From the NCBI GenBank assembly GCA_013368325.1, contig JAACJK010000124.1, positions 1-64,000 of the forward strand: 64,000 bases of DNA, given 5' to 3'. Below the pieces are notes generated by a model, which saw only the letters and a list, made by a program, of their open reading frames with translations, made no database searches and was not told the DNA's origin. Positions within the stretch are counted from its first letter, which is position 1; the number at the start of each line of letters is the position of its first letter. This DNA is from Ephemerocybe angulata (lineage: Eukaryota > Basidiomycota > Agaricomycetes > Agaricales > Psathyrellaceae). Of the stretch, positions 45,268 to 56,110 are shown in pieces. The translations under genes and the position numbers were made by a program.

Positions 45268-45486
45268 GGGGCATCCGTTGATAGCGATGCCCCAGGCTCC
45301 TTAACCAGCCGCTCGTATCGAGCTTTTTTGGCCGGGATCTGACTCCGACTGAGGAGCATGAGGACAATGTTTGGCTGTAAACTTTTGATGCAAATATTTA
45401 CATCAGAAGGCATAAACCAAACATTGTCCTGCGCGATCCGAACGCTCGATACGAGCGGCTGGTTAAGGAGCCTGCGGATGCCCCCG
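45268..45486. repeat. Nested foldback (MITE-like) element
   Basis: The outer arm GGCTCCTTAACCAGCCGCTC and on to 45323 (45295-45323, 29 bp) is perfectly inverted at 45444-45472. The flanking GGGGCATCCG (about 45269) and CGGATGCCCC (about 45475) extend it. Inside, AGGACAATGTTTGG (45361-45374) is perfectly inverted at 45417-45430. The left arm carries an extra 16 bp with a second GATGCCCC. No coding capacity and no clear target duplication. Confidence 0.85.
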
Positions 45487-45841
45487 AAAATTCCAGGACG
45501 GAATAACTTCAATAAATAGAACGATGTCATTAGCTTCCCTGTATGTATGTGTACGGCTCCATTAATATTGTTACGTTTCCGACCACCCCAAGACTTCAAG
45601 CGGCCAACAATTCCCGCTAGCCAACCTTTCGACGCTCCTGGTGCTTATCATTCCCCGTCTCATAATGGGTGAATCTGGAGACCCGAGGACCCACAAAACC
45701 CAATGTCCCGGCTTCATTGATTCAACGTTCAACGTGGAATCAAGTTCAATGGTATGCGGTATATGAAATGTGACAACGGCGACATACATAAGTATATGAC
45801 TACTGCAAACGCGGAGAGATATCTGAGATCTCAAGATGGCT

Positions 45842-46936
45842 CTAACGGCCTTTGAGAGTAACGATGTCACGACAGGGCCCATATCTCATGACAAAGTGCT
45901 TCTGAGGCCCTCCACCCAGTAACGCACCTAAACGCATCTTGACCTAGTGAGAGTTCGTTAGGCTCCCATAAATGTCGATACATTGATTACTACTCACCAC
46001 TTCATGCATAGCTCGACATTCCTTCTCCATCTCGGTCGAAGATTCGACCGCTTTACGCTGAATCTCCGCCAACTCCTTCTCCAATCCCTGGACAACAGAC
46101 ATCGATCCTCAATCAAACGGCTCTCGATGACCTTAGGGAACTTACAGCAACGTCCTTCGCCAGCGCCATTTCACCGTGGTCAGACATATGGACCAGCTTA
46201 GAGTGAAGGTCCACTACTCCCTGAAGTTCTTTGAGCTCGTCCGGTAGCTGGGACAGTAGAAGTTGAACTGATTGGGTCTATGGAATCGACTTTCATGTGA
46301 GTATACGCGGATCGTCCGCCACAGAGGCATAAACGTACCTCACTGGCGATCTCTTTACTGCGAAGATATAGCTCTTTCAACAAAATAGCGCGCCTTAAAA
46401 TGCGTGCATGCTCCTCCTCGTATTCTCTTCCCTAAATCAGATCTCGTCAAGCCAGAAGGACGAAGACATAAATGTAGCTATCCGTACCAGGTCATAAACC
46501 CGCGCGCCCCACTCGGTATTGGTCTTGAACCCATCGTAATCCTCTAAATCCAGTACGACGACCAGTTCGTAAAATCTTCGAATCTGAGCGTCATGCAGAT
46601 GAGAGCGGTGCACAGACTGTAGGAATTGTTCGCTGTTGGGGGACCTCCTTGGTGATCTTCTGGTTGAAAGACTGGCCATATCATGAAGGTCGAGGCTGTG
46701 TATGTCGGGAATCACGTCGAAGCTGTTGCGTCAGGCGGTGCATGAGTTGGTGTCCTTGTCGCCAAAATATACGCGTCCTGAGCTTACATGTTGATCAGGC
46801 CATCTATCTTTCCTGGGATGCGGATCTTTGTTTTAGAGAGGCCGTCTATCTCGGGCGTGCTTAGCTCTCCGAATGGCTTCCTAAAGGCTACGATCGGTCC
46901 TTCAGCACCAGAAACCCACAACACCCCGCAAGCGTG
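45842..46936 (-). CDS. Coiled-coil protein, at least six exons (5' end unresolved)
   Basis: Exons read from the minus strand: 46936-46788, 46722-46488, 46431-46339, 46277-46146, 46087-45998, 45943-45842 (stop TAG). All are in phase (267 codons), with short GT-AG introns and CTGAC branch words. Exon 1 as listed begins after a GATAG acceptor with HACGVLWVSGAEGPIVAF, so at least one earlier exon exists beyond 46940. An internal ATG at 46679 would give a shorter protein. The product has a Ser/Arg patch (STRRSPRRSPNSEQF), a conserved-looking segment FYELVVVLDLEDYDGFKTN, and then Glu/Leu/Lys-rich helices (ELKELQGVVDLHSKL, LEKELAEIQRKAVESSTEM) typical of a coiled coil. No family recognised. Confidence 0.65.
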
Positions 46937-46939
46937 CTA

Positions 46940-47560
46940 TCAGAGAAAGGATTATAGTCAGCTTCTACAGCGAGTGAAAAGGAAGACACGGTGCGTACTA
47001 GACACGCAAAAGCTTTCCAGAGTACATGGGAGAGTAGAAGCCGGGAGGAAATCCTTTGCTTAGTGTTCCTTGCCTCGAGAAGTACTAGAACGAGATATGA
47101 ATGAAAGTTAGTTCAATTTTATACACAGAGATGGTACGAACCCGTATCGGCGATGTCCTTCCATTTCAGTGTCGGCCCCTGACCCTCTGCTAGGAGGAAG
47201 GCTATGGCAATTACAACCCCTGCCAAAGAACGTCAGGAACCCTGTACAGGTCAAAGAGCGTCAATCAGCTTTACATTCAACAGCGGTTCGTGGCATGGGT
47301 CTAAGAAGTATCGAGTGGTGAGAGGTGAGGAGTCGAAACTCCGATGGTAGAGCGGTTTTGAAGAAAAACGGACAAAGGGACGGAGTCTACGGACCAGATT
47401 CCCGGCGGTCACAAAAGAGATTCGCGCCCTGCAAGCGGCTCGTCCAACTGAAGCCAAACGATTCACTTGCGCAGTTGGTTTTGAGCTCGAAGATGCCTCC
47501 CAATTTTTTACTTTCCCCAGTTTTTCGCAAATCATGAAACTCCTATGGATTCAAACCAGT
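46940..47560 (-). other. Probable upstream exons of the coiled-coil gene, unresolved
   Basis: Minus-strand fragments such as LLAEGQGPTLKWKDIADT (about 47150-47210) and PTAQVNRLASVGRAACRA (about 47420-47470) look protein-like, but I could not join them to the exon at 46936 with standard splice sites. Confidence 0.3.
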
Positions 47561-49781
47561 GTTAGATCGCGGCAAGATGAATGTTAATGCTGAAGAAGTG
47601 AAGACACGTACAATGCATGGCGGTTTAAGTAGTTCGCGAAGTCCCGAGTACAGCTCCAAGTCTCATATGCGACCTACTTGTTTCGATAACTACATTGGCA
47701 CCGCGGAGAGACATGGTCAAGAGCAACCTCAGCCTGGGTTCAACGTTCAACGTTCATCATTGATCGCGCCAGCCGCGGCACGATCAACCAGCTCAGGCCT
47801 CTCAACTCTTCCTATGCACCCAGAATTGCGAGTAGAGGCTATGAACCCGATTGACACCATGGCATAAATTGAGCTCTAGGTAGCAGATGATGATACCACG
47901 ACCTGAAGCGCCCATAGAGCTGGGATCGAAGTAGTTTCCAGTGTGTGCCAAACACTGATGGGGCCGACTAAAGGTACAGTCGATGGCACGTTGACATGTT
48001 ACCTTGAAGATAGCCGACGCCCATTGAGGCCTGTGGCCTTTGCATCTGACTGCCAAGGAACACAGGTCAATTGTCTTCAGTTGCTAGAGGCCGAGACGAT
48101 TAGTAAGTACCAGGGGAGTTACGACCAGAATGATCATGATTCTGTCATTCCTTCAGGTCAAATTCTACTTCGTAATAACGAAGGCAGAGCCCCCGTCTCC
48201 TCGAAAGGGGTAAAGACTAAGGCTGGAACCCCTGGTAAGAGATATGGGCCGGAGCTCACGTATTGACGCCGGAGAGCACCAGCTTTCGTCCTCCAAGCTC
48301 AGGCGGATGGGGCGGACCGCGTCGCACGATTAACTTGGACTGGACCGCCGTCGGTTCGTTGCATACATATATTGTGTATTCGGTAGTTTGTCTACATATT
48401 GTTTTGTGCCCCGTGTCAAGCTCGCTCCCGTACCATGCTTACATCCGCCTTTTGGGTCCTCCATCCCGAACTCGGCGCTTACTATGACCTTTCTGTCGGA
48501 CCGAACGCCTGATCCGTCGGATCTCCCAAATTTGTCGCAATGTTCCCAGGATTCGACCCAACGAAACCTGACAAAACCGCCGAATTCGATTTCGGCGGTT
48601 TTGACCCCCATCTCAGCCAACTGGATCCCAGCGTACTGACTTTCAGTGAGCGGAGAGGATCGCTGCTATACGATTTGCTACCCTGAGGTGCGTTGGATGA
48701 CCCTTGTTGTCCAAAATGTCTCTAATCGCAGTTCTCTATCCTCAGGTCTTTTATCAGCTCGGCTCTTGAACCTGGGGCCTGACTCACTACTCCTCAACGT
48801 TAACCAACCGTTAATCGTCAGACTCGCTCTCCCTGGTAGGGACATACATCCATCCGTCGAGGTAAGTATCTATTCTCTTATGTTGTCTGACCCTAGTCTC
48901 ACTTTGTTGCGACCAATCCATCTTCACGTCACAGCGATTGGCCTTCTCCGTCCGCCAGTCGTCTCCACCCACAGCCTCATTCAAGCTTAGGAGGGCTCGC
49001 TGCATTTTTCGCTCAGTCGATTAGGTCCGTTGCGTCTATTCCCTCGTGAGTATATGGTTGAGCTTATGTCCGGAAAGCAGGATGAACAAGCCTCGCCTCT
49101 TGGGCGTGCTCGGTCTTTCTTCCACCTCCGATGACAGCCCTCCAGGATGATCTCGACTCGACTCCGAGCGATCCTGACCATTAACACCGACTACCCCATT
49201 CTTGCGATCTTTCACAAGCGCCGTTTCAACCAAGGGACTGCATCGGTTTCGGCCCTGCTGCAAGGACGGCGATCCGCGGGGCATCAAGGACTGTTTTACT
49301 TGCTCGAACCCTACCATCTTCCAAAGTTCATTCCTCCATCACGTACGGTACTTACCATCATCGTAACAACATATATTCGTCCTGTTTCTTTCTCTCGATC
49401 TTTATAGCCTACAACGCGTTCAACGACCCCCTTCGTCCACTTCATACTTAGGGCGCACGCCAAGCTCGTTCCATTCGACAAGTTATACAAGCAAGCTTTC
49501 ATCGTCCAGAAGAATTTTATAAATATGATGGATACATAGCATAAGACTAAACACGGCGATAAAGTAGCACCCCTGCCTTCGTACGGCTTGTTAAGAGGAG
49601 GAGAGAATATTCCATGCCACGGCAAATGAGGGAACGAAAGTCCTCTTACGATTACCCTGCTGGGGAATCACAATGTCGTTCGATTCCTGCTTCAAGCGCT
49701 TTGAGGCCCTCCTGTCCTTCAAAGCGGAAAGTCTAGCCTGGAGACGTAGACAACAGTGACCAGTCAGGCAATTGTGTGAAA
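47561..49781. other. No supported gene; contains a strong hairpin
   Basis: A plus-strand piece reads MFPGFDPTKPDKTAEFDFGG and on to SERRGSLLYDLLP (about 48540-48686), perhaps an orphan exon. Within it AAAACCGCCGAA-TTCGAT-TTCGGCGGTTTT (48573-48602) is a perfect 12-bp hairpin. The other frames (47559-47867, 47943-48266, 48646-48990, 49147-49407) are not recognised. Confidence 0.45.
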
Positions 49782-50873
49782 TCAGGCAGTAGCGAAACTA
49801 TTCACCTCAAGGAGTGCAATGTCTTCATCAAGGGTTTTATCATCATGTTCTTCCACCACAGTCGCCTTTCGTTTACCTAAAGATTTCCGACCTTCCCCTG
49901 GAGCAGCTCCGGAGGAAGTGGGAACAGGTGAACGTAGCGACGAGGCGTCTGAGGCGGAGGGCTCCTTCACTTGCGGTGGGGCGATCCCGTCTGCCTCGAG
50001 GATAGCTATCCATGAGTCATGTCAGTGACTTCCCTATAGAAGAGAGGGATAGAGTCGATATACGCACCAATATGACGATATTTGAATACAAACCTGCATA
50101 CTTGCTTCCACTCAATCGGCTGCCAGTGGCGACGTATTACTCCGCACAAAGGTTTCTCTCGTCCAAGTCTGTAGAAAGAAGTGTAGGTAGGGATCAAGGT
50201 CACAAAGGTTCCAATTAAGCGATCGTAGCCACGTACTTGACACAGTGCACAAGTCCCTTTTTCGTGCTTTCGTGAATGCGGTAGTCCTCTGCAAACACAC
50301 TTAGTGCCGGTGTTTCGGGTACCAGACTATATTCCGCGACTGCCATAACCGAAACGACGATCTGCCCAAATTGTTTCGCTGCGGCACCAAGAGAGGATTC
50401 ATCGTCTACGACAGGTAAAAAGTCACATCCTCTGAGGAAGGGCTTGAGCCTAGAAGCTCACCTGTTAGCTCTAAACTTCCGAACTCAAAGGCCCGTGTCG
50501 CTGTCCGGTCCTTTACAAGTTGATCGCAAAAGTGCTTGGTCTTCGACTCTGAGGCAAGGCTATCCTTGAACACAATGCCGCCACGTGAAGAAGCATTGGC
50601 ACCGTCGAGGTAGACATATATAGAGTGGTTAGTTTCCTGCACTTTCTGGGATGGGACGGTAAGCCCAATGCTGAACTCCTTTGAGTCGAAAGGAGGAGGA
50701 TCAGCGGACCAACTCATAAGTTATCATAAGGAATGTGTACGAACTTTTCCCGTCTCACAAGGGATCCAACACACGACCTGAGAACCGTCGTCGCTTGTTT
50801 CAACCTTGTGCTCTTTCAATCTTCCCCCTTCAATGTCGATCCAGGCTTCGAATCCTTGCGGTGAAATAGGCAT
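49782..50873 (-). CDS. DUF7918 family protein
   Basis: Family of basidiomycete proteins of unknown function. Well-supported exons: 50717-50462, 50405-50237, 50168-50068, 50005-49782, with introns of 44-69 bp and all phases consistent (249 aa from the ATG at 50717). Family hallmarks: QFGQIVVSVMAVAEYSLVP, IHESTKKGLVHCVK, and the C-terminal FVFKYRH-IAILEADGIAPP (formed by splicing), followed by a disordered tail with GKRKATVVEEHDD. Upstream, from an ATG at 50873, 43 codons (QGFEAWIDIEGG ... VVCWIPCETGK) are clearly the family N-terminus, but the 36 bases to the next exon hold two in-frame stops (about 50725) and no proper intron. The 5' junction is therefore either an unusual mini-intron, an error or a lesion. 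Confidence 0.75.
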
Positions 50874-52126
50874 GTCGTATCTGTCCTGTCGAAAGGTTGG
50901 GAAGTAGGAGTAGTAGGAGTAGTTTGCCGTTGCTCAAGGGGAGTTCGAGAGTCGCCAAATGTTTAGCCAAGGGGAGACGCGGTTGGCGTCCTTAACGCTC
51001 ATCTTTCTTTAAGTAGCGGGAGTCAGGTTTGTGTTTATTTGACAGTGGCCTGTAAATGCCTGCATGAGGGAAGACAAAGGAAGAGATGACGAAGGGTGCG
51101 TACCGCGAGCAGCCCATGCCAAATCGAATACCCACCGTGCAGCTGGCCGACTAGGTACGATTGAGGGATTTGACCATGTCTCCAGTACAAAAGGTGTTGC
51201 CGAGGGTGGCGAATGACCCATCTAGATATCATATATCAAGGTGAGTATTGACTTGGCTGATTCAGAGGAAGAACTACGGTGAAGGAAAGCCCTGAGATCG
51301 GCTTGTAACGTGGAGGGCGGATTCCGCCCGGTGTCTCCGGTGGATGGACGCGCAATGTAAATCGGAGAGCGCAGACTTGATCCGACATTCTTGGCTACAG
51401 GCCCGGAGCGACAACACAATCGACTCACCATGTAAAGGCGCTGGCCAGGAAGTGTTGGGTGTCGCGTCCGACAGGACGCGACAGCTATCCTCACGTAGCA
51501 CTCGGCCCGGTCGCCGGTCGCCCGGATGGTTGAGCAATGGGCCAGGATCGGAATCTTCAATCATCTCTCATCTCATAGAAGATAGACTGAGCCGCCTTCT
51601 TCCTCTAGTCTTGCTGTTGCTCTCCCCAAGGCCAGAGAACTTGCACCACCGTTTTACCCATATTTGAATATCTACGCCAGCCCCGTCTTGCCAGAGACAC
51701 CCTCCGCCCAACATATACGGCTTTTACGCACTATTCCTCCTACCCGCGCCGCGATCGAAACAGAAGATATGCCTCGGGCCCCGTTCAACCCCCTGAGGAG
51801 CGCCAATTATCAGCACTCCATTTCCACCGTTTCTCCCCCTCTCGCCGTCTTCGTCTCATCCCCTCGTTCCCTTCCCAGCTGGGATACAATCTACCCGATA
51901 AAATAAGCCTCTAGCAGCTGAAGTACGGTAGCAGTCCCGGGGAGAATATCCAGTTGCGCTTCGCCTGGGTGCTTGGAGTAGATTTAGGAGTCTGAGGGTG
52001 GGGCAGAACAATTTCGTGTACATCTTAAACAAGGGACGAGAATGGAATTGAGACCTGTAGCCAAGCCGAGACTACATGAGGCGACGGTTTATATTTCGTT
52101 ACATACATGAAGTAAAAGTTCAGTGT
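50874..52126. other. No supported gene; repeat fragment at 51580-51860
   Basis: Minus frames 51009-51221 and 51222-51560 are not recognised. From about 51580 the DNA matches 14180-14510 (and, inverted, 54780-55010). Confidence 0.5.
51580..51860 (+). repeat. Dispersed segment shared with 14.2-14.5 kb and 54.8-55.0 kb
   Basis: Shares CACCGTTTTACCCA, ATATACGGCTTTTACGCA and GCGATCGAAACAGAAGAT with 14180-14460. A piece starting CCTCTAGTCTTGCTGTTG also occurs near 13778. Confidence 0.8.
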
Positions 52127-53299
52127 TCAGCTATAAGGTGTCACCCACGATCGTCCATAGACCGCAATGGAACAGTACTCCTCATAGAAGTAGTCCGCGT
52201 CATTAACGTGATCCTCCCCCTCCTCCCCTCCTTCTCGCTTTGATTGCAACATCACGCTCAGATAGTGGTTTGCAGCAACGTTCAGAAGGTATTCCTCCTC
52301 CTTTCCGCCAGCCTGCGGCGGAAGGAAGAAAGTTATGTTTTCCAAATCATCGTCAACGATGGCGAGTATGATGGCCTCAATGGTACTGTCGACGCTAAGG
52401 AATTCCTGGGAGTAATTAAGAAAAATCGTTGCCTCTGAGAGGTGATGCAACCGGTACAAGAATTCCGGAAGATCTAAATCAGAACAAGGCAAAGTTAGCG
52501 TAGATTCGCAGACTGCTCAAGTCGCACACCTACCCGGTGTTCTGTCTTCGCGGATAAAAAGGTCGAGGTACTCAACCTGAGAGCCTTGCGAAGAAGCATA
52601 GGCGTATAGGGGCTCCAACCCTTCGGAAGAAATGGTAAGGGCTAAGGAGCGCACTGGGACACATCCAGCGGGGAATAACGCCAGCCATGAGAAGATGTCG
52701 TAGCCGCGTGGTCCCAAGGAGATCGATTCGAAAGCCTGGGATATTTGACTACTGGGTCTCGTGGGCATCGACAAGTCGGTATAGCCAACGTCAAGCTGTA
52801 CGCTTGTTAGGTGTGGAAGAGCAAGGAGTAGATTTGCGAGTACGGCAACGCTGGGAAGGGTGGCACTGATCTCGACATGGGTCAGGGTTGCGCATGAAAG
52901 AAGACTTGTCCAAGGGAAGGGCGAGCATTGCCCAGGACCCAACTTGAGTTGATCGAGGTTGATACTAACTGCCGCAGTGATCTGGACCTCGCTGAAGTAA
53001 GAGAGGAGAGCATCGCCGATGATGTTTACAGCGTCTGCTCGTATAGGCCCTGGTACTGAAGGTTGCGCATCGAGGATGAGTTGTGTGGAATCCACCCTTG
53101 GAAGTGTATGAAGCGGGGACCGAACTATTTCAGCGAACCCTACTAGCTTCTCGAACGAATCGAACCGAAGGTCTTCTGCGTCTCGAAGTAGATTATATCG
53201 AGCCCATGGAACCCAGGCGCGGCCAACAAGGGCCATGTTCAAGAGATCCGATTTGGAAGCATGGAAATCGATGATGCGTTCAACGATCTTGATGTCCAT
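52127..53299 (-). CDS. F-box-like protein, two exons (370 aa)
   Basis: Exon 1 is 53299-52534, the intron 52533-52474 (GTAGGT...GATTTAG) and exon 2 52473-52127; phase 1; 370 aa. The N-terminus MDIKIVERIIDFHASKSDLL then NMALVGRAWVPWARYNLL is a typical agaricomycete F-box-like start (helix, helix, V-x-R-x-W-V). The rest has leucine-spaced strands (LTHVEISATL, LTSVQLDVGY, VEYLDLFI), as in LRR-like tails of this class. Presumed substrate adaptor of a ubiquitin ligase. The first in-frame ATG is used; the Met is preceded by an open stretch (NNAQFNQPWYSVD), so an upstream exon is possible. Confidence 0.75.
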
Positions 53300-53810
53300 G
53301 TCGACGCTGTACCAGGGTTGGTTGAACTGGGCGTTATTGGCATTCCCGGTGCATAAACCTTAGTAGACGCACTTGGGATTGAATTGAGACGATAAAGGGG
53401 AGACGCAGACTCAGAACAGGGAGAGAAATGGAGTGGACCGAGGGCTGGCGTCCAGGGCGACGAAGTATAAGTTGAAAGAGGGGCGACAAGAAGGGTGTTC
53501 CGGTCATTCATTGTTTTGACTTTTGTACCACATAGGCATGGAATAAAGAGGTGAGTGGCGCAATCGCCCAAAGGGCTTGGCGTTCAAGTTGTTTTTGGAA
53601 CTAATGGTCCAGTTGTTTGAAACAAATGGTCCACCACCAACATGCTGCACGCTTCTTTTTGTTTGTAGACATTCTCAGCCTAACAACGCGTCCTCAATGT
53701 AGTGGCTAAGGGCTTGGGTATCGAGGGGCATCATGGGCCGGCGGGTGGCAGGGTATTCACCTTTATATGGAGGCTTTGAGTGCATCACACCCCAACATCG
53801 AGCCACCGTC
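53300..53810. other. Intergenic between two diverging genes
   Basis: Separates the minus-strand F-box gene (starting at 53299) from the plus-strand gene at 53811. TTTATAT at 53762-53768, about 45 bp before the ATG at 53811, could be its TATA element. Nothing else recognised. Confidence 0.4.
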
Positions 53811-54548
53811 ATGCCAAAAGTTGAGAAAGTCCGTCCCCGACACAGGTTCTTCCACAAGCTCCTGTTCGACGAGACCCCCGAGACACTACCGTACATCCTC
53901 AAGATTACTCTCTCTCCTAACTTGAAACGACCGCGCGGACAGAGCCCCAATGAAGAAGAAGTGGGGAGAGCGGCTCCCGACATCCCCGCAGTTATGGGAG
54001 CTCCCGACATCCCCGAAGTTACGAAAGCTCCCGCCGACATCCCCGCTCAAGCACCCGCACAGCAGGAGGTGGAGGTTGAACAGACTCCAGCCAAACGTCA
54101 GACAGCATCGGACGGTCGGAAGGTAGGCAGAAAATTGTTCGTTTTTGGCCATCGTTTCACGTCATTCATGACTTCAATCTAGTATAACGAGGCACCATTC
54201 GGAAACTTCAAGGACAGGCGCCTATATGGCAAGAATAGTTTCTACTACCACTTGTTTGTCCACGACGAGGATATTTCCCAACCTCCCGATCATCCACCAG
54301 GGATGACCTTCCAACCAGGAACCCTATTTATCCATCGAAATCCCACTACGTCCAAAGTCCAGTCTTGGATATGGGAAAACGACCCGGCTCGTGTCGGCGA
54401 GGGACTCTGGGCTGCACTGCAAAACTTGGAGGAGCGTCAAATACACAGTCGGGCATATGTCTATACTGTTTCTGCTCGAGGATATCCTTCTTGGGTGCTC
54501 CGCGACACGCATAGGAAGAAGCAGAATCAACCGCCTGCGGAGAAGTAG
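53811..54548 (+). CDS. Hypothetical protein, two exons (225 aa)
   Basis: Exons 53811-54122 and 54183-54548, intron 60 bp (GTAGGC...AATCTAG), phase 0, 225 aa. I chose the ATG at 53811 (MPKVEKVRPRHRFFHKLLF) over an upstream in-frame ATG at 53733 because a TATA-like word lies between them; the longer form would add 26 residues. The middle has three imperfect repeats of APDIP-x(5-7) (PDIPAVMGAPDIPEV, then ADIPAQAP), proline rich and probably disordered. The second exon is more globular: FGNFKDRRLYGKNSFYYHLF, PPGMTFQPGTLFIHR, VSARGYPSWVLRD. No known family. Confidence 0.65.
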
Positions 54549-54699
54549 TTCGCGGGTTGCACGCGCAGATTGAACAATGCGTCCGCTACCATGATTCTAG
54601 GGGTAGATTATAGATTGATATAAAAATTCTGACTGAGCAACAGTTCGGGAGAAACTTGAAGCCAGTGGTTCTGTCGAAGAATACGGAGAACAAGTAATG

Positions 54700-56110
54700 G
54701 TTCTAGCCTGAGTAAGGTTCCAGTCATCATTGATGTCGATGGGGATTGGGCTAGCTGGGAAGCGTTGAGCGTACAGCACTGCACAGCTTTGGTGGGCGCA
54801 AATGCGAACTACCGATGGGGAACTTGAAGGGCGATGGTGCCTCGGGCCCCGAAACATCTTCAATTTCGATCGCGGCGCGGGTAGGAGGAATAGTGCGTAA
54901 AAGCCGTATATGTTGGGCGGCAGGGTGTCTCTGGCAAGACGGGGCTGGCGTAGATATTCAAAGATGGGTAAAACGGTGGTGCGAGCACTTTCAGGGACTC
55001 GGCGTATAGATATCAATTCTCCGGTTCAAGGCAACGGTGAGATGAAGCGCTGCGCATCCATAGAGTGGGATCGGGGGAAGACGAGAACACCGGCATGTAC
55101 GAAGGGACGGGTGGTGTTGGGCTTGATCTATCTGCTTTGGAGGACTCAGTTTGGAACTCAACCTTGATGAGATTGGGACATACTGGATCTCGACGAAGCT
55201 ATACCCTCTTCGCTCAAGCCTATCCTGCAAGTTCTCTGGCCTTGGGGAGAGCAACAGCAAGACTAGAGGAAGAAGGCGGCTCAGGGGATGAAGCTGACAC
55301 CATAGTCTTCATATCCGGGGATGTTGGCGCTGATTTGAACGGGTCTCCGAAGGCCATATACGTCCGGGAGTCCACAGGAGGTTCAACTTCTACACTCAAG
55401 TAAGTCATCTTGCCTCGGAATGGGACGCGACACTCACAATTGGATTGGATGACGACCAAGGCGCGCTAAAACGCGTGTCCGCCCACATACTTTGCCCTAA
55501 CGAGGAATCCAGATTCGCGCTTCTGGTGGTCTCTACTCGCATTATTTGGAGCCTGGCGGACAGTCAAACTTCGGCCTCGAGATACATAGACGTATATTAT
55601 ACTCGCCTGGGTGACCTTAGCCCTTCAATACCTTCGATCGGAGTGCTTGACATGTCGACAACCCCAGAGAGCCCCGATAAGCAGGCGCAGGCGACTCATG
55701 GGGCAGCGTTGCGTGCCGTTGTGGTGGACGAATCATACAGCCAATCCGTCCAATTCGTCGGAATTGTCGAATGCGCTGCATATGGTGATAGGTTCCCAGG
55801 CTTCCAACTCCGACGGTGCCCACTGGCAGGCGCTCACAGCCTCGTCCTTCTCCCCTATACTCATCTCTGGCCTAGTGGACTCCTGGTACCCGACATAAAC
55901 CTCTGTCAGAGAGTGAATAACGCTTATGTGGCCTTAGTTGAGATTCAGGTGAGCATCGTTCTCGGGCTTGCCCACAATGCCGCAACCTCACCGAATAGAC
56001 GCCCGCATCAGACCCCAGCGCAGGATAGCTTTCTTCGCATGTTCAGAAGCCCATCCGATCTTTCTTAGTTCTTCGGCAGCAGAAAACCCTCCGCATTTCT
56101 GACGGACGGC
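54700..56110 (+). repeat. Dispersed repeat family, most complete copy
   Basis: Fullest member. An exon-like part about 55190-55400 reads ASSLALGRATARLEEEGGSG, then IVFISGDVGADLNGSPKAIY, VREST, and ends at a proper GTAAGT donor (55400). After the CTCACAATTGGATTGGATGA stretch comes a long frame (55445-56068) with ESRFALLVVSTRIIWSLAD and PNRRPHQTPAQDSFLRMFRS. It probably derives from a multi-exon host gene of unknown function that has been copied many times; a gene model cannot be completed. Parts are inverted at 13.0-14.3 kb and 33.1-33.7 kb. Confidence 0.75.

Noticed and set aside
45444..45472. Rho-independent style terminator
   Set aside because: The stem is one arm of a 200-bp nested foldback in a eukaryotic genome; bacterial terminators are not expected.
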